Source: Bernardetia sp.
Lineage (GTDB): Bacteria; Bacteroidota; Bacteroidia; Cytophagales; Bernardetiaceae
DNA length: 49,603 nucleotides
Assembly (NCBI GenBank): GCA_020630575.1
Contig: JAHDBD010000031.1
Span: 1-49,603 of the forward strand
Reading direction: 5' to 3'
This document shows positions 42,743 through 49,603 of this stretch, piece after piece (within the stretch, counting starts at the first letter, position 1; each line of letters starts with the position of its first letter). The notes below the pieces were generated by a model. The model searched no databases. It was not told where the DNA came from and was given only the letters and a program-made list of their open reading frames with translations. The position numbers and the translations under genes were made by a program.

Positions 42743-44167
42743 ATGAAAAATATATTTGTCTTTATTTACATCTTGTTTTTAGCTTTTTTCTATGATTCAA
42801 AAATTTTTGCACAAGATTCTACTTCTATCAAAATTACTTTGCCTAATTCTGAAGAATGGAATATTAATGATGTAGGAGTTTATAATTTCCTACGAAAAGG
42901 AACACCTTCTTTTAAAGAAACCGATACACTAACTAATTCTCTTCTTTTTAAATTTGTTTGTAATAGAGCAATAGAACAAAATATTTATATAAGAAATGAT
43001 AACATATTTCAAATTTTAGTCCTACCAAATGATAATGTAGAAATAGTTATTGATGAAGAGGGTAAGCCTATTTTTTTGAAGGGGAAAGCGCATAGAGAAA
43101 ATCAAATCTTATATGATAACGATTGGATATGGAATTTTTTTGTTACTTCTATTAACATTCATTCTACTAGAGAAAATGGCTTTTTTAAAATAGACAGCAT
43201 AAGAAATACAATACTGAATGAATATCAAATTGCTACTCAAAATTTTGTTGTCAATTCTACTTTTGATACTTATTTACGTAACGAACTTGCTGCTCTTCAA
43301 ACCCAAATGTTTGATACAGATAACAATAATAAAAAAATAAATAATAAATATTTATTCACTAAAGAATATTATAAGTACAGACCTATAATAAAAGACAGTT
43401 TGGAAAGTTATTATCCTTATGGGAGTTACTACGTGAGTTTTTTGTACGACAAAGTGAAAAATGAAGGTTGCAAAGAAGATAAGTATGAAAGACTTGATAA
43501 TAAGCATTACTATTGTGCCTATCAGAAAATAAAAACAATAAAAGACAGTTACCTAAGAAAACACTTATTGATGAATATATTTGCTGAACTAGCATATAGT
43601 GTAGATTGGTGGAAAGATGAACAAGAAGAAAAAAACTATGAAGAAGTATTAGAAGAAATGAAAAAAAAATATCCTAATAATGAATGGATAAAAAATATAG
43701 AAGAAAAGGTAACTGGTACTAAACATTTTGCAAGAGGCGCACCTGCTCCAGATTTTACATTAAAAGACCTTATTGGAAAAGAAGTATCTTTATCTGACTT
43801 TAAAGGAAAATATGTTTTTGTTACCTTTTGGGATTCTTCAAGTAAAACTTTTGAATACAATACTTTTTATGGCAATCAACTACTTGAAAAGTTTACAGAA
43901 AAAGAGATTGTCTTTATATTTATTGCTATCAATCAGACTGAAAAAGAATGGAAAGATGTTTTGTACAGTGAAAAATCTATAGGAGTTCATCTTTTTGCTA
44001 ATACAAAGCAATTTGAAGACCTAAAAGAAAAATATACAATTTCTGAAACAAACTTTAAACTTAGTGATGCTGTATTTATAGATAAATATGGAAGAAGAAT
44101 ATTCAATGCTATTTATCTTCCTCATAATATGTGGGAAGTTTCAAATATAATTTCTAAAGGAGAGTAA
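42743..44167 (+). CDS. Exported TlpA-like thioredoxin-fold protein lacking the CxxC active site
   Basis: A 474-residue exported protein. A signal peptide (about 1-23, KIFAQ) precedes a ~300-residue N-terminal region of mixed helices rich in Asn, Tyr and Lys. The C-terminal AhpC/TlpA thioredoxin fold (about 330-470) shows GAPAPDFTLKDLIGKEVSLSDFKGKYVFVTFW. Family members have W-C-x-x-C at this point. Here Trp363 is followed by Asp-Ser-Ser-Ser-Lys-Thr, so neither redox cysteine is present and dithiol chemistry is not expected. It may bind thiols, haem or a protein partner instead. It has a strong candidate promoter of its own. Confidence 0.85.
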   Translation: MKNIFVFIYILFLAFFYDSKIFAQDSTSIKITLPNSEEWNINDVGVYNFLRKGTPSFKETDTLTNSLLFKFVCNRAIEQNIYIRNDNIFQILVLPNDNVEIVIDEEGKPIFLKGKAHRENQILYDNDWIWNFFVTSINIHSTRENGFFKIDSIRNTILNEYQIATQNFVVNSTFDTYLRNELAALQTQMFDTDNNNKKINNKYLFTKEYYKYRPIIKDSLESYYPYGSYYVSFLYDKVKNEGCKEDKYERLDNKHYYCAYQKIKTIKDSYLRKHLLMNIFAELAYSVDWWKDEQEEKNYEEVLEEMKKKYPNNEWIKNIEEKVTGTKHFARGAPAPDFTLKDLIGKEVSLSDFKGKYVFVTFWDSSSKTFEYNTFYGNQLLEKFTEKEIVFIFIAINQTEKEWKDVLYSEKSIGVHLFANTKQFEDLKEKYTISETNFKLSDAVFIDKYGRRIFNAIYLPHNMWEVSNIISKGE

Positions 44168-44267
44168 TTCAGTATTTAATCAAAATCAAAACATGGTTTC
44201 ATTTTTGATTATTTCACTTTTGAATGCTTTATTTCTACTCAAAAATACAATAAATTATAGCTTTTTC

Positions 44268-44275
44268 TACTTTTG
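44268..44275 (+). promoter_or_regulatory. Candidate -7 box for the receiver-PP2C gene
   Basis: TACTTTTG matches TAnnTTTG exactly, 109 nt upstream of the GTG start. No TTTG lies at proper spacing upstream, so confidence is low. Confidence 0.3.
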
Positions 44276-44384
44276 TTAGTATATTAGCCTATCTTTTAGA
44301 GGCTTGGTTGAATAAAGATTCCAAAATTCCTATCTACTTCCGTTTTATAGTTTATAAATTCTTTTTTTCTATTTCCCTTTTATT

Positions 44385-45617
44385 GTGGCAATACGTCCTA
44401 ATTCTTACAAAATCTTAGTGGCTGATGATTATGATAGCAATTTAGCTGTCATTGAGAGTATTTTCGAAGAATCTGGTCAAGTATTCGAAATTATTTATGC
44501 AAGTGATGGGCTTTCAGCTTACGAACAAGGAATTTCAGAATCTCCTGATTTAATAATTATGGACTGGGAAATGCCTCAAATGACAGGCATTGAAGCTGTT
44601 AGAAAACTGAAATCAAGACCAGATACACAACATATTCCAATAATCATGACGACAGCATTTACTTCGTCTGAACATTTGGAAACTGCTCTTCAAGCAGGTG
44701 CAATAGATTATGTTAGAAAGCCGATTGATGAAGTAGAGCTTTTGGCTCGTGTTAATTCTGCGCTACAACTGGTTACTTCTTACAAACAAATCTTAGCTCA
44801 AAAAGATGAGATTCAAGAGAAAACAAAGAAATTAGAAGCTGCTTTTGACGAAATAGAAAAGAAAAACGACAAAATTATGAGTAGTATCAAATATGCAAAA
44901 CGCATACAAGATGCTCTCCTCCAACCTGCTGCCTCATTACAAAACTTAATCAAAGACTCATTTATTCTCTACAAACCTCGTGATGTAGTGAGTGGCGATT
45001 TTTATTGGTTTTGTGAGAAAGATGGGAAAATTGTTATTGCTGCCGTCGATTGTACAGGTCATGGTGTTCCAGGGGCATTTATGTCTATGCTTGGAGATAC
45101 TTATCTCAATCAAGTTGTTGGTGTAATGGGAATTATTGAACCGAATGAAATTCTTAGTCAGCTTCATGAATCTATCCGAATGGCTCTCAAGCAAGATTCT
45201 ACACAGAATCGTGATGGAATGGATATTACTATTTGTGTAGTAGATAAGAAAGAAAGAACTCTAAAATTTGCAGGAGCAAAAAACCCATTGGTTTATATTC
45301 GTGATGGTGAAGTTATTAGAGTAAAGGGAGATACAGCTTCTATTGGTGGAAAAAATGCAGAACTTACCTTTACAACACATACCATCAAACTGACAGACGA
45401 ACCAACTCCATTTTATATTTATTCAGATGGCTATCAAGACCAGTTTAGTAGTGGAATGCACAGTAAATTTATGGCAAAACGCTTCCGAAAACTACTTCAT
45501 AAAGTCCATAAATATCCATTTGCAGAACAAAAAGACATCTTAAATCATATTCTAAAAGATTGGATGCGCCAAACTCGCCAAGTAGATGATATTTTGGTCA
45601 TTGGGTTTGCTATTTGA
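44385..45617 (+). CDS. Response regulator with SpoIIE-type PP2C phosphatase output
   Basis: A 410-residue cytoplasmic response regulator starting at GTG 44385 (MAIRPNSYKILVADDYD). The receiver domain covers residues about 8-125, with the acidic pair in VADDYD, phospho-acceptor Asp60 in IIMDWEMP and the conserved Lys in YVRKPID. A coiled-coil linker (about 130-175) joins it to a PP2C/SpoIIE domain (about 185-410). Metal ligands include Asp205 in SGDFYWF, the Asp of VDCTGHGVPGAF, DGYQDQF and QVDDILVIG. Phosphorylation would control dephosphorylation of a partner such as an anti-anti-sigma protein. Its catalytic motifs closely parallel those of the phosphatase at 5533. It converges on the propeller histidine kinase, a plausible upstream kinase, with 45 bp between the stops. 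Confidence 0.93.
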   Translation: MAIRPNSYKILVADDYDSNLAVIESIFEESGQVFEIIYASDGLSAYEQGISESPDLIIMDWEMPQMTGIEAVRKLKSRPDTQHIPIIMTTAFTSSEHLETALQAGAIDYVRKPIDEVELLARVNSALQLVTSYKQILAQKDEIQEKTKKLEAAFDEIEKKNDKIMSSIKYAKRIQDALLQPAASLQNLIKDSFILYKPRDVVSGDFYWFCEKDGKIVIAAVDCTGHGVPGAFMSMLGDTYLNQVVGVMGIIEPNEILSQLHESIRMALKQDSTQNRDGMDITICVVDKKERTLKFAGAKNPLVYIRDGEVIRVKGDTASIGGKNAELTFTTHTIKLTDEPTPFYIYSDGYQDQFSSGMHSKFMAKRFRKLLHKVHKYPFAEQKDILNHILKDWMRQTRQVDDILVIGFAI

Positions 45618-45662
45618 TATTCAACTAATTAAGGTCAAAATTATTTTCTAAACAAGGTTGAT

Positions 45663-48600
45663 TCAATCTTTCATTATTGCTTCTCTCATCGAAAAGGTAA
45701 AAGTTGTTCCTTCTTTTTCTATACTTTCTACCCAAATTTTGCCGTTTTGTTTTTCTACAAATTCTTTACACACCATTAGTCCTAAGCCTGTTCCTTTTTC
45801 ATTGGCTGTTCCTCGTGTAGTTACGTGTTGGTCTGTAATAAAAATTTTCTTTGCAATGTCTTCATTCATTCCTACTCCTGTATCTCTGACAAAAATATGA
45901 ATCATTTTTTGAGCATTTTTTTCTAAAGTATTTGTATCAGCAATTGCTCCTACTGTAACTGTTCCTTCTGTATCTGTAAATTTTATAGCATTACTGATAA
46001 GGTTACGCAAAATGAAATTGAGTAAATTGGAGTCTGCTTCTACTAAAATACCCTCTTCAATTTGAGAAACTTGAAGGTTAATTTTTTTATTTTTTGCTGT
46101 TGGAAGTAATAATTCAATATTTTTTTGAATATGGTCTGTAATCAATAAAGGCTCTAATTTAGTTTCTAAATGCCCCATTTGCGCTCTAGACCATTGTAAA
46201 AGATTTTCTAAAAGCCCACCAACATTTCCTAGTGATTTATCAATATCTCTAGTTATTTTATTGATTTCTTCATCAGTAAACGCATTTCTGTATGAAATAA
46301 ACATTTTCAAAAAGTTTTGAAGAGTTGCTAAAGGCGCACGCAAATCGTGAGAAATAATAGAAAACATACGATCCTTAATGCTATTGGATTGAGAAAGCTC
46401 ATTTTCAGACTCTTTCAGAAGTGAGTTTGTTACAGCTAATTCTTTGTTTTGCTGTTTTAGTTTTTCAGTTTGTTTTTCAACTTCTATTTCTAAGTCTTTA
46501 CGTTTTTTCTCTAAAGAATGTGTTCTCATACGTACATAACCAACCAAAAGTATAAATCCTATCAGTATGCAAGCAACTAAAAACCATGTTTTTTTCCAAA
46601 TCGGAGTAGCAATAGTAAACGAGTAACTTGCAGGAATATTTGCCCAAACACCATCATCATTGGTTGCCAATACTTCAAATTCATAACTACCATCTTCTAA
46701 GTGAGAATAATAAGCAAAGTTTTGAGTCATTATTTCAGACCAATTTTCATCAAATCCCTTTAAACGATATTTGAACTTTACTTTTTCTGGATAACGAAAC
46801 GTAATTGTCTTGAAATCTAAACGCAAACTATAATCATCATAAGGCAAAACTAAATCTTCTTCGAAACTTCTCTCTTCTCCAAAAATACGAAAACCACTCA
46901 AAACCACCTTCGGACGAACAAGGTTGATGTGATCATTTTGTCCGATATAGTGAATGAGTCCTCTAGTAGTTCCAAACCACAAATCTCCATTATAATCTTT
47001 TTCGACGGCACTTCTATTTGCTTCTGTTCCTATAAGTCCATCAGATTGATGATAAATTTTGGCTAAATCATCTTTTGGACGCAGTCTTGTAATTCCTTTT
47101 CTTGAACCAATCCAAATATTATAATTTCTGTCAGCAGCAATAAAATAAGAGTAGTTTGAAGCTAGTCCGTCTGCTGTTGTATATTTTTTGATTTCATTTT
47201 CAGAATATGCAAAAACACCTGAACCTTCCGAACCTATCCAAAGTGTGTTTTCAGCATCTTCTGCAAAACAAGTTGCTTTTACTTGACTAAACTCCGAAAC
47301 AGCATCTAAAACTGTAAGTTTGTCGTCTTTCCAGTAAGATAATGTATAATCAGAAGAAGCAATCCAAATACGATTTTGCCTGTCTTTATAAATATTCTGA
47401 ATTCGATTCAATTGTATGGTTTTGGTGGGCAAAATTTGGGTAAACCTATTTTCAGATTTTATATATTTAAAAAGTCCCCATGAGTTTGTTGCTATCCAAA
47501 TATTTCCATCATCATCAGATGTTATTTTGTTGATAGTTTTGTCAGGAACATCTCTAATTAATTTTAAAGAATTAGTAATTGGGTCAAATATAAAAAGTCC
47601 TTTTTTCTCAGTTCCTATCCATACTTTACCTAATGAGTCTTTAAAAAGAGTACGAACAGCAGTCTGAGAAAGTGCAGGCAGGTAAGGTTTAAAGATAGTT
47701 GAATCTCCTTTTAAAGTAAGCGAAGTTATGGTTTGGTCTGTCCCTAAAAGTAAGTTATTTTCATCCATTCGTAGTACAGACAAAATATTTTCACTAGGCA
47801 AACCATGGGAGTAAGTATAGATTTCAAACATTTCATTGAGCATCTGAACCAGTCCATTATTTTCTGTTCCTATCCAAATACTTCCTTCATAGTCTTGTAA
47901 AATACAGGAAATAGATGAGCTTGGAAGTCCATTTTTTGAAGTATAATGTTCTATATCGACTACTTTTTCTTCTTTTTTTATTGATTCTATTCTAAATAGC
48001 CCATTATTTTTTGTGCCTACCCAAAGTTTTCCTCGTTTATCTTCCAAAATTGAGGTAATGTATTCTTTAGCTATTTCTGTTCGACTTGGAAATGCTTTTT
48101 TTACAGTGCTATTAGAGAAAAAATTATATATGCCATTGTCTTTTGTTCCTATCCAAAAACCTATTTGACCTTGCCTTTTTCTTGTGATAGAGTGTACTTC
48201 TATTCCCTGTAATTCTTTTATTTGATCTGTAAAAATAAATTTTTCGTCTTTTACAGAAGCTACAAAAAGACCACTATCTGTTCCCACTAAGAATTCATTA
48301 CTAGATAATCGTTCAAAAACATTACACCTTTCTGTATGTGTGCTGACAAGGGGAAAGTAAGAGGTTTGATAATCAAAATCTTCTTTTGACTGATTACTCT
48401 GATTTGTAGGGTTTATTTCATTAAAGCTAACCTTGAAGACACCCTCTCTTTCTGTCAAAGCCCATATCTGTTCTTCTTCTACATAGATTTGTTGAATTCG
48501 ACTAAGTAAATTTTGACTAAGTGAGGTAACTGTCCAAATAGAATCTGTTTGTCTATTTTGGTAAGAGAGCAAACCTTGTGGATGTCCTAACCAAGTTCCA

Positions 48601-48875
48601 TTACGAAGAGAGTCAGTAGCTAAAGCAGTAACAAAATTATCAGTCAAGCCATCATTTTGTGTAAAAGGCTGCATATCATGCCCATCAAAGCGAGATAATC
48701 CATTTCCAGTTGCTATCCATAAGAATCCATTTTTATCTTGTGTTATTCCGTAAATATCCCCTTGAGGTAAGCCTTCATCTACATCATAATGACGCAAACC
48801 AATAGACTGTGCAAAAGAATATTGTCCAAAAAATAAGAATAGCAATAAAAAGAAATATAATATGGAGTTCTTCAT
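45663..48875 (-). CDS. Two-component-propeller sensor histidine kinase (reg_prop / Y_Y_Y)
   Basis: A 1070-residue sensor kinase. A signal peptide (about 1-23) precedes about eleven or more reg_prop repeats (about 25-670) of the form IWIGTxxxGLxxF, forming two beta-propellers in the periplasm. A Y_Y_Y domain (about 675-755), a transmembrane helix (about 762-782) and a coiled coil follow. The HisKA domain has His843 in IISHDLRAPLA and the HATPase domain (about 935-1066) has DTGVGM and GTGLGLMVCKEF. Unlike many family members it has no receiver or AraC domain attached. I start at 48875: the longer frame to 48911 begins upstream of the promoter's -7 box. It may pair with the convergent receiver-PP2C regulator. 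Confidence 0.93.
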   Translation of the reverse strand: MKNSILYFFLLLFLFFGQYSFAQSIGLRHYDVDEGLPQGDIYGITQDKNGFLWIATGNGLSRFDGHDMQPFTQNDGLTDNFVTALATDSLRNGTWLGHPQGLLSYQNRQTDSIWTVTSLSQNLLSRIQQIYVEEEQIWALTEREGVFKVSFNEINPTNQSNQSKEDFDYQTSYFPLVSTHTERCNVFERLSSNEFLVGTDSGLFVASVKDEKFIFTDQIKELQGIEVHSITRKRQGQIGFWIGTKDNGIYNFFSNSTVKKAFPSRTEIAKEYITSILEDKRGKLWVGTKNNGLFRIESIKKEEKVVDIEHYTSKNGLPSSSISCILQDYEGSIWIGTENNGLVQMLNEMFEIYTYSHGLPSENILSVLRMDENNLLLGTDQTITSLTLKGDSTIFKPYLPALSQTAVRTLFKDSLGKVWIGTEKKGLFIFDPITNSLKLIRDVPDKTINKITSDDDGNIWIATNSWGLFKYIKSENRFTQILPTKTIQLNRIQNIYKDRQNRIWIASSDYTLSYWKDDKLTVLDAVSEFSQVKATCFAEDAENTLWIGSEGSGVFAYSENEIKKYTTADGLASNYSYFIAADRNYNIWIGSRKGITRLRPKDDLAKIYHQSDGLIGTEANRSAVEKDYNGDLWFGTTRGLIHYIGQNDHINLVRPKVVLSGFRIFGEERSFEEDLVLPYDDYSLRLDFKTITFRYPEKVKFKYRLKGFDENWSEIMTQNFAYYSHLEDGSYEFEVLATNDDGVWANIPASYSFTIATPIWKKTWFLVACILIGFILLVGYVRMRTHSLEKKRKDLEIEVEKQTEKLKQQNKELAVTNSLLKESENELSQSNSIKDRMFSIISHDLRAPLATLQNFLKMFISYRNAFTDEEINKITRDIDKSLGNVGGLLENLLQWSRAQMGHLETKLEPLLITDHIQKNIELLLPTAKNKKINLQVSQIEEGILVEADSNLLNFILRNLISNAIKFTDTEGTVTVGAIADTNTLEKNAQKMIHIFVRDTGVGMNEDIAKKIFITDQHVTTRGTANEKGTGLGLMVCKEFVEKQNGKIWVESIEKEGTTFTFSMREAIMKD

Positions 48876-48898
48876 GTAGTGATATTTGGCATAGCTAT

Positions 48899-48929
48899 CA
48901 AAAATATTCATTTTTTATCAAAATGCAAA
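48899..48929 (-). promoter_or_regulatory. Promoter of the propeller histidine kinase
   Basis: On the minus strand, TTTG (48929-48926), 19 bp, then TATTTTTG (48906-48899) is a full match to the Bacteroidota consensus. It sits 24 nt before the ATG at 48875 and so decides the start: the alternative start codon at 48911 would lie in the promoter spacer. Confidence 0.65.
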
Positions 48930-48984
48930 TATTATTTTTATCTAAAAGGCACATAAACATATTTTTGATATAATAACCTCATAA

Positions 48985-49482
48985 TCAATTAGCTCTGATA
49001 TAGCCTCTAAGTTTTTTAAGATTTTCTAGTGAAGCAGCATATTTGAAAATCCCATGTCGCTCTTCCAAAGGAGCTTCCAAAATTTTAGAATACTCTAAAT
49101 ACTCTACTGAAGTAATGATTTGATTATCAGTAGTATGTTCGGGGTCAAAACCTGTTTTTAGCTTTCCACCAACAGCACGAACAGCAAAAAATAATTCTAT
49201 TGCATGAATAGGCAAATTGACATATTCATAAACACACATAAAATAATCAATTTCTATTTTTAATCCTGTTTCTTCCAAAAACTCTCGCTTTAGTGCGTCA
49301 GTTGCTGTTTCTCCAAGTTCTATTCCACCACCAATAGGAGCTAAAAAAGATTTATTTTGTTCTAAATTAGATGAAATTCCATTCATATTTACGACAAGTA
49401 AACTTCCATTTTCATTGATACAAATTCCACAAACTCGTGTTCGAACCTTATTGCCGTATATTTTTTCTAAAGATTTATCCAT
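48985..49482 (-). CDS. Nudix hydrolase
   Basis: A soluble 165-residue Nudix protein. The Nudix box is complete near residues 51-73: GGGIELGETATDALKREFLEE followed by TGLKI, with the metal-binding REFLEE glutamates. The strand before it, RTRVCGICINENGSLLVVNM, is typical of the fold. It would hydrolyse a nucleoside diphosphate linked to another moiety; the substrate is unknown. Its upstream region runs into a 7-bp tandem repeat about 68 bp from the start. Confidence 0.92.
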   Translation of the reverse strand: MDKSLEKIYGNKVRTRVCGICINENGSLLVVNMNGISSNLEQNKSFLAPIGGGIELGETATDALKREFLEETGLKIEIDYFMCVYEYVNLPIHAIELFFAVRAVGGKLKTGFDPEHTTDNQIITSVEYLEYSKILEAPLEERHGIFKYAASLENLKKLRGYIRAN

Positions 49483-49549
49483 ATCTAACTAAATTACGAA
49501 TTACGAATTATTTTTTATTATAAAACAATTATTTCAGAAAGTAATTTCT

Positions 49550-49603
49550 CACTAATCACTAATCACTAATCACTAATCACTAATCACTAATCACTAATCA
49601 CTA
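49550..49603. repeat. Heptamer tandem repeat (CACTAAT)n
   Basis: Seven perfect copies of CACTAAT plus five more bases, reaching the last base of the window, so the true length is unknown. It lies upstream of the Nudix gene, after AT-rich sequence with an AATTACG direct repeat (49493-49510). Confidence 0.95.

Noticed and set aside
49550..49603. Heptamer array as a CRISPR array
   Set aside because: The units are 7 bp and contiguous with no spacers.

Overview
The window is a stretch of AT-rich chromosome from a member of the Bacteroidota, most likely a marine Cytophagales-type bacterium. This assignment is inferred from several features: a C-terminal type IX secretion sorting domain, candidate promoters of the Bacteroidota TTTG-N(17-23)-TAnnTTTG type, weak or absent Shine-Dalgarno sequences, many LxxC-type lipoproteins, YHYH and two-component-propeller proteins, and a Bacteroidota-style PurM. 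No rRNA, tRNA, CRISPR array, prophage or complete insertion sequence was found.

Layout. 0.2-5.5 kb: aconitase with its own terminator, then a small PD-(D/E)XK-type GxxExxY gene enclosed by long inverted repeats, a sodium:solute symporter and a secreted protein of unknown function. 5.5-10.3 kb (minus strand): a TonB-dependent receptor followed 46 bp later by a TPR/coiled-coil/PP2C (SpoIIE) membrane phosphatase, with a canonical promoter overlapped by an inverted repeat. 10.4-18.2 kb: the diadenylate cyclase CdaA, divergent from a 1307-residue hybrid histidine kinase with three receiver domains, then a 7TMR-DISM/PAS histidine kinase. 18.4-24.6 kb: a ribosome hibernation factor, a lipoprotein, SbcC without SbcD, and glutamyl-tRNA synthetase. 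The last two are separated by a gene-less copy of the inverted repeat seen at 2.6-3.2 kb. 24.7-35.3 kb: a serine hydrolase fused to an NTF2-like domain, a PLP enzyme with a large N-terminal extension, a secreted FG-GAP protein, a YHYH lipoprotein / MORN lipoprotein / SCO copper-chaperone cluster, and a secreted adenosine deaminase. 35.5-42.5 kb: purM, dinD with a small partner gene, lgt, a TPR protein, a flavodoxin-fold reductase, adk and a cell-wall amidase. 42.7-49.6 kb: an exported thioredoxin-fold protein without active-site cysteines, a receiver-PP2C response regulator convergent with a beta-propeller histidine kinase, a Nudix hydrolase, and a 7-bp tandem repeat running off the end.

How the genes fit together. 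Much of the window is housekeeping (acn, hpf, gltX, purM, lgt, adk, amidase). It is interleaved with an unusually dense set of signalling proteins: three large histidine kinases, two PP2C phosphatases with near-identical catalytic motifs, and a c-di-AMP synthase. No DNA-binding output domain is attached to any of them.

The best candidate for an under-described system is the GxxExxY nuclease-like gene inside about 60-bp inverted repeats, together with the gene-less copy that fills the whole space between the sbcC and gltX stop codons. This looks like an autonomous/non-autonomous pair of small mobile elements.
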